Positions 10,080 through 17,755 of a DNA stretch of 64,000 nt are shown piece after piece. The stretch is from Paenibacillus sp. SYP-B4298 (lineage in GTDB: Bacteria; Bacillota; Bacilli; Paenibacillales; Paenibacillaceae), in the NCBI RefSeq assembly GCF_027627475.1, contig NZ_CP115484.1, positions 3,332,001-3,396,000 on the forward strand. The letters are read 5' to 3'. The notes under the pieces were generated by a model. The model searched no databases, was not told the origin of the DNA, and saw nothing but the letters and a program-made list of their open reading frames with translations. The position numbers were made by a program, and so were the translations under genes. Positions within the stretch are counted from its first letter, which is position 1, and every line of letters begins with the position of its first letter.

Positions 10080-10886
10080 TTATCTGCTGTCACTGCTTGC
10101 TTGGGTTGCCCAATCGAGCGACAGACTGATATATTCATTCCAGAAATCCCATGTGTGGCCGCCAGGCGTCTCGTGATACACATGCGGAATCTGTTCCTTG
10201 ATCAGGAAATCCCGGAACTCGTGATTGACATCCAGCAGGAAATCCTCACTTCCACAGGCGAGATATAGCTGCGGAATTTCCGCCTGCTCTTCCTGTAGAC
10301 GCCGGATGAGAGCCTCCGGGTCCTTATCGCTCCCGGTCACCTGCGTCAGATCGCCGAATACCCTTGTAAAATAATTGTAATCGGCGACACCGTCGGTATA
10401 GCCCGGTTCGGCATTGGCGATACGATAGGTGAGGATCGCCGAGGACAACGCAATAATTTTCCCGAAATGCCCGGCATACTTCAAGCCGTTGCGGATCGCC
10501 CCGAATCCGCCCATCGACAGGCCGCCGATCCACGTATCCTCACGCTGCTCGGACAGCGGGAACATACGCCGTGTAAGCTGAACCAGCTCCCGACCGACGA
10601 ATTCTCCATAGCGGGCTCGCTTGTCCTCGTCATCGACATAGAAATGGTTCTCTCCTGACGGCATAACCACGGCGATGCGATAGCGATCCGCCAGCTCTCG
10701 AATACGCGAATAATGGAGCCAATCCGTGTAGGTACCGGAGTAACCGTGCAGCAGATACAGCGTTCGCAGCTTCTCGCCGCTTGCCGCCGCATGGCCCGGT
10801 ATCGGGGAATCGATCGGCAGCAGCACATTGAATGTCGTCTCCCTGGACAGACATAGGGAAAAGTAACTAACCTGAATAAGTGCCAT
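10080..10886 (-). CDS. Esterase-family alpha/beta hydrolase (EstA/esterase D type)
   Basis: A 268-residue putative esterase of the esterase D/tributyrin-esterase family. Visible are LLHGYSGTYTDW (oxyanion region), the nucleophile elbow GLSMGGFGA, an acid near CGSEDFL, and the terminal His in PGGHTWDFW. Family members cleave short acyl or acetyl esters, including those on sugars. The start MALIQVSYFS follows AGGAGG by 11 bp; the first ATG of the open frame lies before that ribosome-binding site and is rejected. It is the distal gene of the carbohydrate locus, consistent with removing acyl groups from an imported saccharide. Confidence 0.85.
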   Translation of the reverse strand: MALIQVSYFSLCLSRETTFNVLLPIDSPIPGHAAASGEKLRTLYLLHGYSGTYTDWLHYSRIRELADRYRIAVVMPSGENHFYVDDEDKRARYGEFVGRELVQLTRRMFPLSEQREDTWIGGLSMGGFGAIRNGLKYAGHFGKIIALSSAILTYRIANAEPGYTDGVADYNYFTRVFGDLTQVTGSDKDPEALIRRLQEEQAEIPQLYLACGSEDFLLDVNHEFRDFLIKEQIPHVYHETPGGHTWDFWNEYISLSLDWATQASSDSR

Positions 10887-10932
10887 CTTCGCAATGACCT
10901 CCTGCATTATTAGATTTCTTCCTGCATGACTC

Positions 10933-10993
10933 TAGGGCGTGTCTGAGAACAGGCGGGTCGAGATGCCCTTGAACGGTTTTCAGACACGACCTA
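10933..10993. mobile_element. Short copy of a TA-flanked miniature inverted-repeat element
   Basis: TA then GGGCGTGTCTGA at the left, and TCAGACACGACC then TA at the right, form 12-bp terminal inverted repeats with one mismatch. The interior shares GAGATGCCCTTGAACGG with the 165-bp copy at 18894. This looks like an internal-deletion derivative. The TA flanks suggest mobilisation by an IS630/Tc1-mariner-type transposase. No transposase is encoded here. Confidence 0.75.
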
Positions 10994-11009
10994 ATCAAGT
11001 TTCTCTTCG

Positions 11010-11050
11010 ATTGCCCCATTATCCTGCTACGATCCAAAGTATGGGGCAAT
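11010..11050. repeat. 10-bp inverted repeat (ATTGCCCCAT)
   Basis: ATTGCCCCAT at 11010-11019 and ATGGGGCAAT at 11041-11050 can form a hairpin with a 21-nt loop between the serine hydrolase and the esterase gene. No T-run follows on either strand, so it may be an mRNA stabiliser or weak attenuator. Confidence 0.4.
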
Positions 11051-11082
11051 TTCCAGATAAGTAAGCTGTTATCATTCATCGT

Positions 11083-12570
11083 TCATATGTCGCTAGTTAT
11101 GCCTCTCATTCGATAGTATATCGGATGAAAACTCAGATGCTCATAGTGAATCTCTACATTCTGCTTATCGAACACGAAGAGACAGCGGTCATAATGCGGG
11201 GAGCCTTGCGGATAATGGTGCAGCACAAATGTCGCAGCATCCTGCCAGCCTCCCTTGGCATGGGATACGCCTCCTGCAGCAGTATGATTCATCTGCCAGT
11301 TGCCTAGCCCGCATATAAGCTGCTGCGAGCGTTGATCGCCTGCCCATTCCAGTATGCAGCGATTGTCTGAGAAGGTCAGTGCAATCTGCTTCAGCCCGAG
11401 CTCATTATCCTCCAGCTCATAGCAGCGGCGGCCTGTCCACCCCTCACTGCCCGTTCCACTGATCGGCCCTAGCTCCAACGAGGCCAGCTTGGCGGCCAAC
11501 CACTGTCCATCTGCCGGATCCGTCACAGCAAGGACACTCTTATCCGTGTTCATGGCAGTCAATAGATGCTCCCATACACCGTCCAGAACCGCCTGCATAT
11601 CGTTCAACCCGCCATGGATCGCCAGGACGGCATCGTATTCAGGCAGAACAATGCAGTATTGGCCAAATGCGCCATCCGCCCGAAAGGCTTGATGCCGGCA
11701 CCTCCAAAACTGGTAGCCGTAGCCTTGCTCCCAGTCCAGTTGAACATTAGCACCTGTCTGCTCGGCGCCCTTCCCATTATCAACCTGGCAGGCAGTCGCA
11801 CGCTCAATCCACGCCTGCGGCACAAGCTGCTGCCCCTGCCATCTCCCCTTGCGCAGCAGCAGCTCGCCGAACCGGGCGACATCCTCGGTACGAAGCCACA
11901 GCCCCCAACCGCCCGCAGCCACTCCTCCCGGCGCATGCTCCCAGCGCGGACGCTGTATGCCGAGCGGATCGAAGAGGCGGGTCTGTACATAATCTGCGAG
12001 CTTGCTGCCGCTTACCCGCTCAAGAATCGCTCCGAGCAAGTGGGACGCTCCACTATTGTACAGAAAGTGAGTGCCCGGCTCTGCTTCGATCGGCAGCTCC
12101 ATAAAGCCGCGTATATCATCGCCATCCGTGCAATCCCCGATACGCGCCGTCGTCCTGCAGTCCATAAACGCCGGAGTGACGATGAACCGGGTCGTATCCT
12201 CCCGGTGTCCGGTAGTCATCGTCAGCAGATGCTTGATGGTCAGCCGATTGAACCTCTCGTTCATGCCTGGAGGACGAAGGTCAGAGAGGTAATCCAGCAC
12301 TCTCCCCTCCTCTGCAATCAAGCCCTCCTGCACCGCCACTCCGATCGCCATGGAGGTGATGCTCTTCGTCAATGAATACACCGCGTGGGCATCCTGCGGC
12401 CCATAGGGCTTCCACCAGCCTTGGGCGATCCGATGGCCGTGGCGCAGCAGGATGAAGCCATGCAGCTCCAGCTTCTTCTGCTCCATATCTTCGATGAATT
12501 GCAGCACGCCTGCCGGGGCCACCCCCTGGAGCTCAGGGGTGCTGCGCGGTAATATAGCGGTCTTGCTCAT
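11083..12570 (-). CDS. Serine hydrolase of the class C beta-lactamase family
   Basis: A 495-residue penicillin-binding-like serine hydrolase. The catalytic S-x-x-K is in YSLTKSITS, the Y-x-N-type motif is YNSG, and the third motif is an HGG near residue 318. No signal peptide is evident, so it probably acts in the cytoplasm. Family members include esterases, D-aminopeptidases and true beta-lactamases; the class C fold plus a ~150-residue C-terminal extension is typical of uncharacterised cytosolic members. A good GAAGGGAAGAG ribosome-binding site precedes the ATG. Its position between a LacI regulator and an esterase suggests a role in processing the substrate of the ABC importer. It is not evidence of antibiotic resistance. 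Confidence 0.85.
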   Translation of the reverse strand: MSKTAILPRSTPELQGVAPAGVLQFIEDMEQKKLELHGFILLRHGHRIAQGWWKPYGPQDAHAVYSLTKSITSMAIGVAVQEGLIAEEGRVLDYLSDLRPPGMNERFNRLTIKHLLTMTTGHREDTTRFIVTPAFMDCRTTARIGDCTDGDDIRGFMELPIEAEPGTHFLYNSGASHLLGAILERVSGSKLADYVQTRLFDPLGIQRPRWEHAPGGVAAGGWGLWLRTEDVARFGELLLRKGRWQGQQLVPQAWIERATACQVDNGKGAEQTGANVQLDWEQGYGYQFWRCRHQAFRADGAFGQYCIVLPEYDAVLAIHGGLNDMQAVLDGVWEHLLTAMNTDKSVLAVTDPADGQWLAAKLASLELGPISGTGSEGWTGRRCYELEDNELGLKQIALTFSDNRCILEWAGDQRSQQLICGLGNWQMNHTAAGGVSHAKGGWQDAATFVLHHYPQGSPHYDRCLFVFDKQNVEIHYEHLSFHPIYYRMRGITSDI

Positions 12571-12612
12571 AGCTCTTCCCTTCTTTCCTGCAATGCTGCG
12601 CCATACCCGTAA

Positions 12613-13599
12613 TCATCCTGTCGTCTCCCTCTCGACCAGCTTCACCGGGAAGGTGCGCATCATGGGCACCTCCATCCCATCAAGCTGCCGAGCAACGAGC
12701 TCAATCGTATATTCGCCCATCTGTTGAATCGGCTGCTGGATCGTGGTTAATCGCGGTGAGAGAAGCGAGGCCAGCTCTACATCATCATACCCGATGAGCT
12801 TGATGTCCTCCGGTATGCGTCGATTCAGCCGATCGCAGGCCTGGATAACCTCAGCAGCAATCACATCACTGCTCGTGAAGATGCCATCCACCTGCGGATG
12901 CTCCTGCAAAAACCGGGCAATCTCCTCTCCGCCCCTGCCTGGAACAGACGAGTCCAGTTGCAGTTGCAGCGGCCTCAGCCCCACTTCAGCCCACTGCTCC
13001 TCAAATCCCTGTGCGCGTGCATTGGCGAGTAGCGCCTGATGATGGGGCCCACCGATGCCACGATAGACGAAGGCCACCTCACGGCAGCCCTTCTCCATGA
13101 GCAGTCTGGCGGCAAGCCTTCCTCCCATATGATTATCTGAGGTGACGATGGGAATATTCTCCGCCACCGTCCGGTCGAAGGACACAATCGGAAGATTCAG
13201 ATGTAGGTAGTGCTTAATATTCAGAACCGAGCTGCCCATAATAATGGCATCCACCTGATTCTTCTTGAGCATATCAATATATTGCCGCTCCTTGGACACA
13301 TCGCGGTGCGAATTGCAGAGCAACAGCTTATAGCCTCGTAGGTCGGCATAATATTCAAGATGGTACGTCAGCTCGCTGAAGAATGGGTGCGATACCGCTG
13401 GAATAATTAATCCAATCATGTTCGACTTTCTGCGAAACAGGGCGCGCGCCATTTCATTAGGCTGGTAATTCAATTCCTTTATCGCTTGCTGGACATTGTT
13501 TCTTGTCTTCTCACTAATATATCCTCGGTTATTCAGTACTCTTGATACGGTTGTGACCGAAACCCCCGCACGGGCGGCCACGTCTTCAATTTTCGGCAT
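12613..13599 (-). CDS. LacI-family transcriptional regulator
   Basis: A 328-residue regulator. The N-terminal helix-turn-helix is IEDVAARAGVSVTTVSRVLN with the LacI hinge helix, followed by a periplasmic-binding-protein-like effector domain. It follows the two permease genes and lies with the binding-protein gene, so it probably represses the sugar importer. The AACCGGTT-centred palindromes at 16876-16920 are the obvious operators because LacI-family sites are symmetric with a central CG. The effector is likely the imported sugar or a derivative (inference). AAGGTGG precedes the ATG. Confidence 0.92.
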   Translation of the reverse strand: MPKIEDVAARAGVSVTTVSRVLNNRGYISEKTRNNVQQAIKELNYQPNEMARALFRRKSNMIGLIIPAVSHPFFSELTYHLEYYADLRGYKLLLCNSHRDVSKERQYIDMLKKNQVDAIIMGSSVLNIKHYLHLNLPIVSFDRTVAENIPIVTSDNHMGGRLAARLLMEKGCREVAFVYRGIGGPHHQALLANARAQGFEEQWAEVGLRPLQLQLDSSVPGRGGEEIARFLQEHPQVDGIFTSSDVIAAEVIQACDRLNRRIPEDIKLIGYDDVELASLLSPRLTTIQQPIQQMGEYTIELVARQLDGMEVPMMRTFPVKLVERETTG

Positions 13600-13657
13600 A
13601 TCCTACCACCTTGTTTTTAAGCCAAGTATAAACCAGCCCATTCACTTTTTCAGCCCT

Positions 13658-14482
13658 TTACTTCAAGGCGCCCTGCGTCACACCTTTAATAATATGGTTT
13701 TGCAGCAGCAGATAGAGCACCAATACCGGGATGACCGTCATCACCAGCCCCGCCATTAACGGCCCATAGTCGACCGAATAGCTGGAGAAGAAGGAGTACG
13801 TAGACAGCGGCAACGTCTTATGCTCAGGAGACAGCAGCACAAGGCTCGGTAGCAGATAGTCATTCCATATCCAGAGCACATCCAGAACGATTAGCGTCAT
13901 CATGACCGGCCTGAGCAGCGGCACGATAATTTGGAAGAAGGTTCTCAGGCGGGAGCTGCCTTCTATGAAGGCCGATTCCTCCAGCTCATACGGGATGCCT
14001 TTGATGAAGCCGTGAAAGGTGAAGACACCGAACGGGATGCCAAAGCCCATGTACATAAACAGCAGCGTTGACTTCATATTAAGCAGGCCCATATTGCCGT
14101 ACAGCATGACCAGCGGGATCATCAGCACTTGGAATGGGAGCGTCATCGATGCGAGCATCAGGAAAAACAACACGCCGTTCACCTTCCACTTGAAGCGGAC
14201 GAACAGATAGCCCGTCATGGAGGCGAACAACAGGATGAGCAGCACCGCAACGACCGTAATGAGCAAGGAATTCATGAAGGACTTCAGGAAGTTCATATTC
14301 TCATACGCATTCAGATAATTGTCCAGATTGAAGCTGGTTGGCAGCGCCAGCGGATTCTCCACAAAGTATTGCGTCTTCTTGAAGGAGTTCATCATAACGA
14401 GCAGGAACGGAAATAGGAAAACAAATAGCATGATGTAGAGTGCAGCCGACTTCAATGAGCCCGCATAGCGTTTCGAGCGCAT
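13658..14482 (-). CDS. Carbohydrate ABC transporter permease (MalG/LacG type)
   Basis: A 274-residue permease with six membrane segments. The cytoplasmic EAA loop reads ESAFIEGSSRLRTFFQIIVP and contacts the ATPase. Its ATG overlaps the stop of the upstream permease (TAATG), so the pair is translationally coupled and likely forms a heterodimer. No ATPase gene is present; a shared MsmX-type ATPase elsewhere would be needed, as is usual for CUT1 sugar importers of Bacillota. Confidence 0.95.
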   Translation of the reverse strand: MRSKRYAGSLKSAALYIMLFVFLFPFLLVMMNSFKKTQYFVENPLALPTSFNLDNYLNAYENMNFLKSFMNSLLITVVAVLLILLFASMTGYLFVRFKWKVNGVLFFLMLASMTLPFQVLMIPLVMLYGNMGLLNMKSTLLFMYMGFGIPFGVFTFHGFIKGIPYELEESAFIEGSSRLRTFFQIIVPLLRPVMMTLIVLDVLWIWNDYLLPSLVLLSPEHKTLPLSTYSFFSSYSVDYGPLMAGLVMTVIPVLVLYLLLQNHIIKGVTQGALK

Positions 14483-15363
14483 TACGATTCGACCTCCATT
14501 CTCTTGAGCAGGTACGATTGTGTCAGAGCGATCAGGGCGACAACCGCAAACAGCACGATGGCCTCAGCCTGGCCGATGCCGTATTGATTGGATAGGAAGG
14601 CCTTCTGCACAATATGATACGATGCCAGTTCTGTCGAATTGAAGGGCCCCCCCTTAGTCAAGGACAGGTTAATATCATAGGTGAGAAACGAGCGCGACAG
14701 CGAGATAAAAATACAGATGACGACGGCGGAGACGGACAATGGCAGTACAATCTTCCGTATCATCGCCGATCGACTCGCACCATCGATACTCGCTGCCTCC
14801 AGCACATCATTAGGCACGCCCGAAAATCCCGCGATATAAATTATCATCAAATAGCCAGCGAGCTGCCAAGCCGTAGCAATGACGAGCGCCCAAAACGCCG
14901 TGTCGGTGTCCGTCAGCCAGGACGTTTCGAACCAGCTCCAGCCATAGGTTTGCCCTAGGTAGGGCAGCACCTGCGAGAACAGCATCTGCCATAAGTACCC
15001 CAGCACGATGCCGCCGATCAGATTCGGGGTAAAAAATCCGGTTCGCAGCCACTTCTCTCCCTTTAATCCGCTGGTCAGCGCGAGCGCGATGAAGAAGGCG
15101 ACGACATTGGACAGCAGCACCGTACAGAACACATACTTGATGGTGAACCAGAGCTGCGTCCAGAAGGCTTGATCCTTCATGACCTCCGTGTAATTGGCCA
15201 GCCCGATTAATGTGCCATCGCCAGTACGCACATCCCAGTTCGTGAAGGTCAGGTAGACCCCAACCAGGAACGGAACCAGAACAACTGCGGCAAAGGCAAA
15301 GGTGGAGGGTCCTGCAAACAGCAGGAACGTTCCCGAATTTCTCCAAACCATTTTTTTATTCAT
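14482..15363 (-). CDS. Sugar ABC transporter permease (MalF/LacF type)
   Basis: A 293-residue permease with six membrane spans. The EAA loop is LEAASIDGASRSAMIRKIVLP. It is the first permease after the solute-binding protein, the standard order of CUT1 importers. The ATG at 15363 has AAAGGA about 9 bp upstream; an in-frame TTG at 15369 is too close to it. Confidence 0.95.
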   Translation of the reverse strand: MNKKMVWRNSGTFLLFAGPSTFAFAAVVLVPFLVGVYLTFTNWDVRTGDGTLIGLANYTEVMKDQAFWTQLWFTIKYVFCTVLLSNVVAFFIALALTSGLKGEKWLRTGFFTPNLIGGIVLGYLWQMLFSQVLPYLGQTYGWSWFETSWLTDTDTAFWALVIATAWQLAGYLMIIYIAGFSGVPNDVLEAASIDGASRSAMIRKIVLPLSVSAVVICIFISLSRSFLTYDINLSLTKGGPFNSTELASYHIVQKAFLSNQYGIGQAEAIVLFAVVALIALTQSYLLKRMEVES

Positions 15364-15408
15364 ATGCAAGCATCCTTTGCAGCCTTATTTGCACCCTTAT
15401 CCATAACT

Positions 15409-15437
15409 GAAGGGCGAATGGCAACCACTCGCCCTTC
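15409..15437 (-). terminator. Intercistronic hairpin after the solute-binding protein gene
   Basis: GAAGGGCGA and TCGCCCTTC form a 9-bp GC-rich stem in the gap between the binding-protein gene and the permeases, without a strong T-run. Such hairpins allow the binding protein to be made in excess over the permeases by partial termination or 3' end protection. Confidence 0.7.
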
Positions 15438-15464
15438 CTTCTTAGTCGCTGTCCTCTGCCTGGC

Positions 15465-16829
15465 TTACTTGCCGGCGTAGGATTGCCAGTAAGCCTGTAC
15501 CTCAGCGGCCAGTCCTTGGCGATCGAGCTTGCCAACCAGATATTTCTGCATCGAGGCTCCTGTCTTGGCCCAGTAATCTTGTGGGAAATAGTTGATCACG
15601 CCGATATTGATCACTTTGCCTTGATCGACATACTTCGCCAGAGCATCGGAGATCATGTTATTGCCCGTGGCCTTGACATCCTTGTATGGGAGAGCAAGCC
15701 CCATATCAGTGACAATCGCCTTCTGTCCTTCCTCGCTCGTAACGAGCCATTCGATGAAGGCTTTAGCCGCTTCCTGCTGATCGGCAGAGGAGCCGGAATT
15801 ATCAATCGCGAGCAGCTTCGGCTCACTATAGGCAACCTGCGTATTGCCAAAATCCGAGGGCTCATTGCTGATCGGCACAGGGATGATGCCGAATTCCTGA
15901 TCACGTCCCTCCAGTGAGCCGATGACAGCCCAGGTCCAGTCACCCATGAAGTAGAAGGCGGTCTCTCCCTTGGCAAAATCCGTGCTGTCCTTCGTGTAAT
16001 CGGCGACCAGAGGGTCTTTCTGACGGGCATTATACTGCTTCAGCAAGTCAAAGGTGTCCATCAAGCCGTTAAATTGCGGATTGTCCGTTAGCTGTGCCTC
16101 TCCACCCTTCAGCTTCTCCACAAATGCCCGATTTTCTTCGACATTGCTTGACTGCAGCGAGTAGGTCAGACCGAGATAGTGAGCGCCTAAGGACCAGTCG
16201 GCACCGTGCAGCATGACCGGTGATTTGCCTGCTGCGGCAATCTTTTTGAACAGTGCTTCCAAATCATTGCGGGTCTGAATCGTCTGCGGATCGAACGGGC
16301 CGCCGATTGCCTCTTCTACGACACGCTTGTTATAGAGCAGACCATAGCCTTGAGCCGTCCATGGTATGCCCAGAAATTTGCCTTCCAGCAGCGCGCCGTC
16401 GACGGCTCCCGGCTTGGTTAATTGCTCATACTTGGACTTCTCGGACTCCAGGTCAAGGAATTTATCTTGGTATTGTACAATCGTTCCGGGATCGAGATTG
16501 GCTATCGTCGCCGGGTTCCCCGATGCCAGCAACGACTGGAACTTCTCAAGCTGTGCGCCGCCAATCGGCGTCGGGATCAGCTCGATGGTGACTTCAGGAT
16601 GAAGGGAGTGATACGTTTCGAACAGCTTCTCGAACACCCCATTCACTTCGGCTGCCGTATTGAAAAAGGTCAACTTAACATTTTTGGCTGTCTGCTCTCC
16701 GGTACTGGTTCCGCCTTGCGGCTCTCCCCCGTTCGGATTCGCAACATTGCTCTTCGAGCATGCAGACAACACGCCCCCCAGCAGCAGCATTACACTCAAG
16801 GCCAGCACCATACTCTTGTTTAATTTCAA
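15465..16829 (-). CDS. Sugar ABC transporter solute-binding lipoprotein
   Basis: A 454-residue family 1 extracellular binding protein. The signal peptide ends in the lipobox LSAC, giving a lipid-anchored Cys after cleavage. The mature part shows VKLTFFNTAAEVNGVFEKLF at its start and TAFYFMGDWTW in the middle, typical of CUT1 binding proteins. The start is a TTG at 16829, preceded by GGGGGAGA at proper distance; it places the signal peptide directly at the N-terminus. The frame extends to 16925, but that part overlaps the promoter palindrome and is unlikely to be translated. It is the first gene of the LacI-controlled operon. Confidence 0.93.
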   Translation of the reverse strand: MKLNKSMVLALSVMLLLGGVLSACSKSNVANPNGGEPQGGTSTGEQTAKNVKLTFFNTAAEVNGVFEKLFETYHSLHPEVTIELIPTPIGGAQLEKFQSLLASGNPATIANLDPGTIVQYQDKFLDLESEKSKYEQLTKPGAVDGALLEGKFLGIPWTAQGYGLLYNKRVVEEAIGGPFDPQTIQTRNDLEALFKKIAAAGKSPVMLHGADWSLGAHYLGLTYSLQSSNVEENRAFVEKLKGGEAQLTDNPQFNGLMDTFDLLKQYNARQKDPLVADYTKDSTDFAKGETAFYFMGDWTWAVIGSLEGRDQEFGIIPVPISNEPSDFGNTQVAYSEPKLLAIDNSGSSADQQEAAKAFIEWLVTSEEGQKAIVTDMGLALPYKDVKATGNNMISDALAKYVDQGKVINIGVINYFPQDYWAKTGASMQKYLVGKLDRQGLAAEVQAYWQSYAGK

Positions 16830-16875
16830 TTGTGTCTCCCCCTTAAAGAATGAAATGAATGCGCCTTCATTACCA

Positions 16876-16920
16876 TTATGATAACCGGTTGACATACTTT
16901 GTGTCAACCGGTTATCATAA
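16876..16920. promoter_or_regulatory. Perfect 19-bp palindrome: dual LacI-type operator and symmetric promoter
   Basis: Two 19-bp arms (16876-16894 and 16902-16920) are exact inverse complements around a 7-bp spacer. Each arm contains AACCGGTT, itself a palindrome with a central CG, as in LacI-family operators; the centres are 23 bp apart, about two helical turns. Each arm also carries TTGACA, and the opposite arm supplies TTATCA/TATCAT 17-18 bp away, so both strands read as a sigma-A promoter. The minus-strand promoter would drive the sugar operon; the plus-strand one would read antisense into bofC. Confidence 0.85.
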
Positions 16921-16927
16921 ATCATTT

Positions 16928-17584
16928 CTAGTCATGATGGGTTGAATTCATTACCCGCTTGCTGCGCGGCCCCCTCATTGCAAATTCGCTATAGGAGGAC
17001 AGCATGCTATGGTATTCGTCCACATCACAGATCCGAATTCCTTTAGCCAATGCCTGCAGTTGTTCTTTGGGCAGACTGCTCTCCATATAGCTCATATCTA
17101 GCTGGAAGAAGGTACGCATCACTTTCTCTTCAGCCGGAGGACCCTCAAACAGCGTGAAATTCCCCAGCTTGTCCAGACTAAAGAATACCTTGCCCTTGCA
17201 GTCCTCTGCCAAATCCTCAATCTTCTCCGTCAATAGAGCCTCTTCTTGCCCTTTCAGTTGAATCGTCCAGTGGGGGTGCTCATCGAGCAGCTTCGTGATT
17301 GCAACGGCGCTCAGCTTTCCCAGAACGCTGGCCTCCTCCCCGCACACATATTGCTTCCTTAGCACAACCTTTAACACGCCGTCGTCACTCATTCGTGCAA
17401 GAGCGGCTCTGCCCTGCTGATGATATTCGTCTTCCTGTTGCGCGGCATGCAGCACGGTTGGCTGCGACATCAGAACAATAGGTGCTAAGAACAGAAGCAG
17501 CCCCAGTCCTCCCAATGCCCAAAGCGGCCTTCTTCCCTTGCGCAGCCGCCTTTTTAGCTTCTTCCACAAGTTGAACGCCAACAT
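16928..17584 (-). CDS. bofC: Sporulation checkpoint protein BofC
   Basis: A 218-residue protein with a basic N-terminus and one hydrophobic segment (about residues 23-42). The C-terminal domain contains GKVFFSLDKLGNFTLFEGPPAEEKVMRTFFQLDMSYMESSLP and a following LAKGIRI, matching the BofC pattern (G-x-I-x-x-x-x-x-G-x-x-x-x-F-x-G-x-P, FFQ-D, ES, GI). In B. subtilis BofC is made in the forespore and restrains SpoIVB, the protease that triggers SpoIVFA/FB-dependent pro-sigma-K cleavage; both SpoIVF genes are in this window. In B. subtilis bofC sits directly upstream of ruvA; here the sugar locus intervenes. It is longer than the B. subtilis protein by about 45 residues. Confidence 0.75.
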   Translation of the reverse strand: MLAFNLWKKLKRRLRKGRRPLWALGGLGLLLFLAPIVLMSQPTVLHAAQQEDEYHQQGRAALARMSDDGVLKVVLRKQYVCGEEASVLGKLSAVAITKLLDEHPHWTIQLKGQEEALLTEKIEDLAEDCKGKVFFSLDKLGNFTLFEGPPAEEKVMRTFFQLDMSYMESSLPKEQLQALAKGIRICDVDEYHSMLSSYSEFAMRGPRSKRVMNSTHHD

Positions 17585-17633
17585 AACAGATGCTCCCTCC
17601 TGTTTTTGCTTGTAGCATCCCCCAGGTCAAGGG

Positions 17634-17685
17634 AGACTATGCGCAATTTTGGCAGCTTGCTTGCTGTCCCCTCTCCGCATAGTCT
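17634..17685. repeat. 10-bp inverted repeat upstream of bofC
   Basis: AGACTATGCG (17634-17643) and CGCATAGTCT (17676-17685) are perfect inverse complements around a loop that has its own GGCAGC/GCTGTC pairing. It may be a terminator for the acetyltransferase or an operator; no T-run follows. Confidence 0.4.
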
Positions 17686-17700
17686 GTCATGACGAGTTTT

Positions 17701-17727
17701 AGAGCCATCCTTCATAGGATGGCCCTG
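17701..17727 (-). terminator. Hairpin after the acetyltransferase gene
   Basis: On the minus strand GCCATCC TATGAA GGATGGC is a 7-bp stem with a 6-nt loop, followed by TCTAAAA rather than a T-run. It is a plausible weak terminator 30 bp past the stop codon. Confidence 0.45.
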
Positions 17728-17755
17728 CATTTATCTCGCTATATTCAACGATCAG

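Noticed and set aside
9790-10129. Small plus-strand open frames in the ruvC-esterase gap
   Set aside because: They cover hairpin sequences, have no ribosome-binding site and no recognisable protein character.
11083-12570. Beta-lactamase resistance gene
   Set aside because: It has the serine hydrolase fold motifs but no signal peptide and lies in a sugar locus; resistance is not supported.
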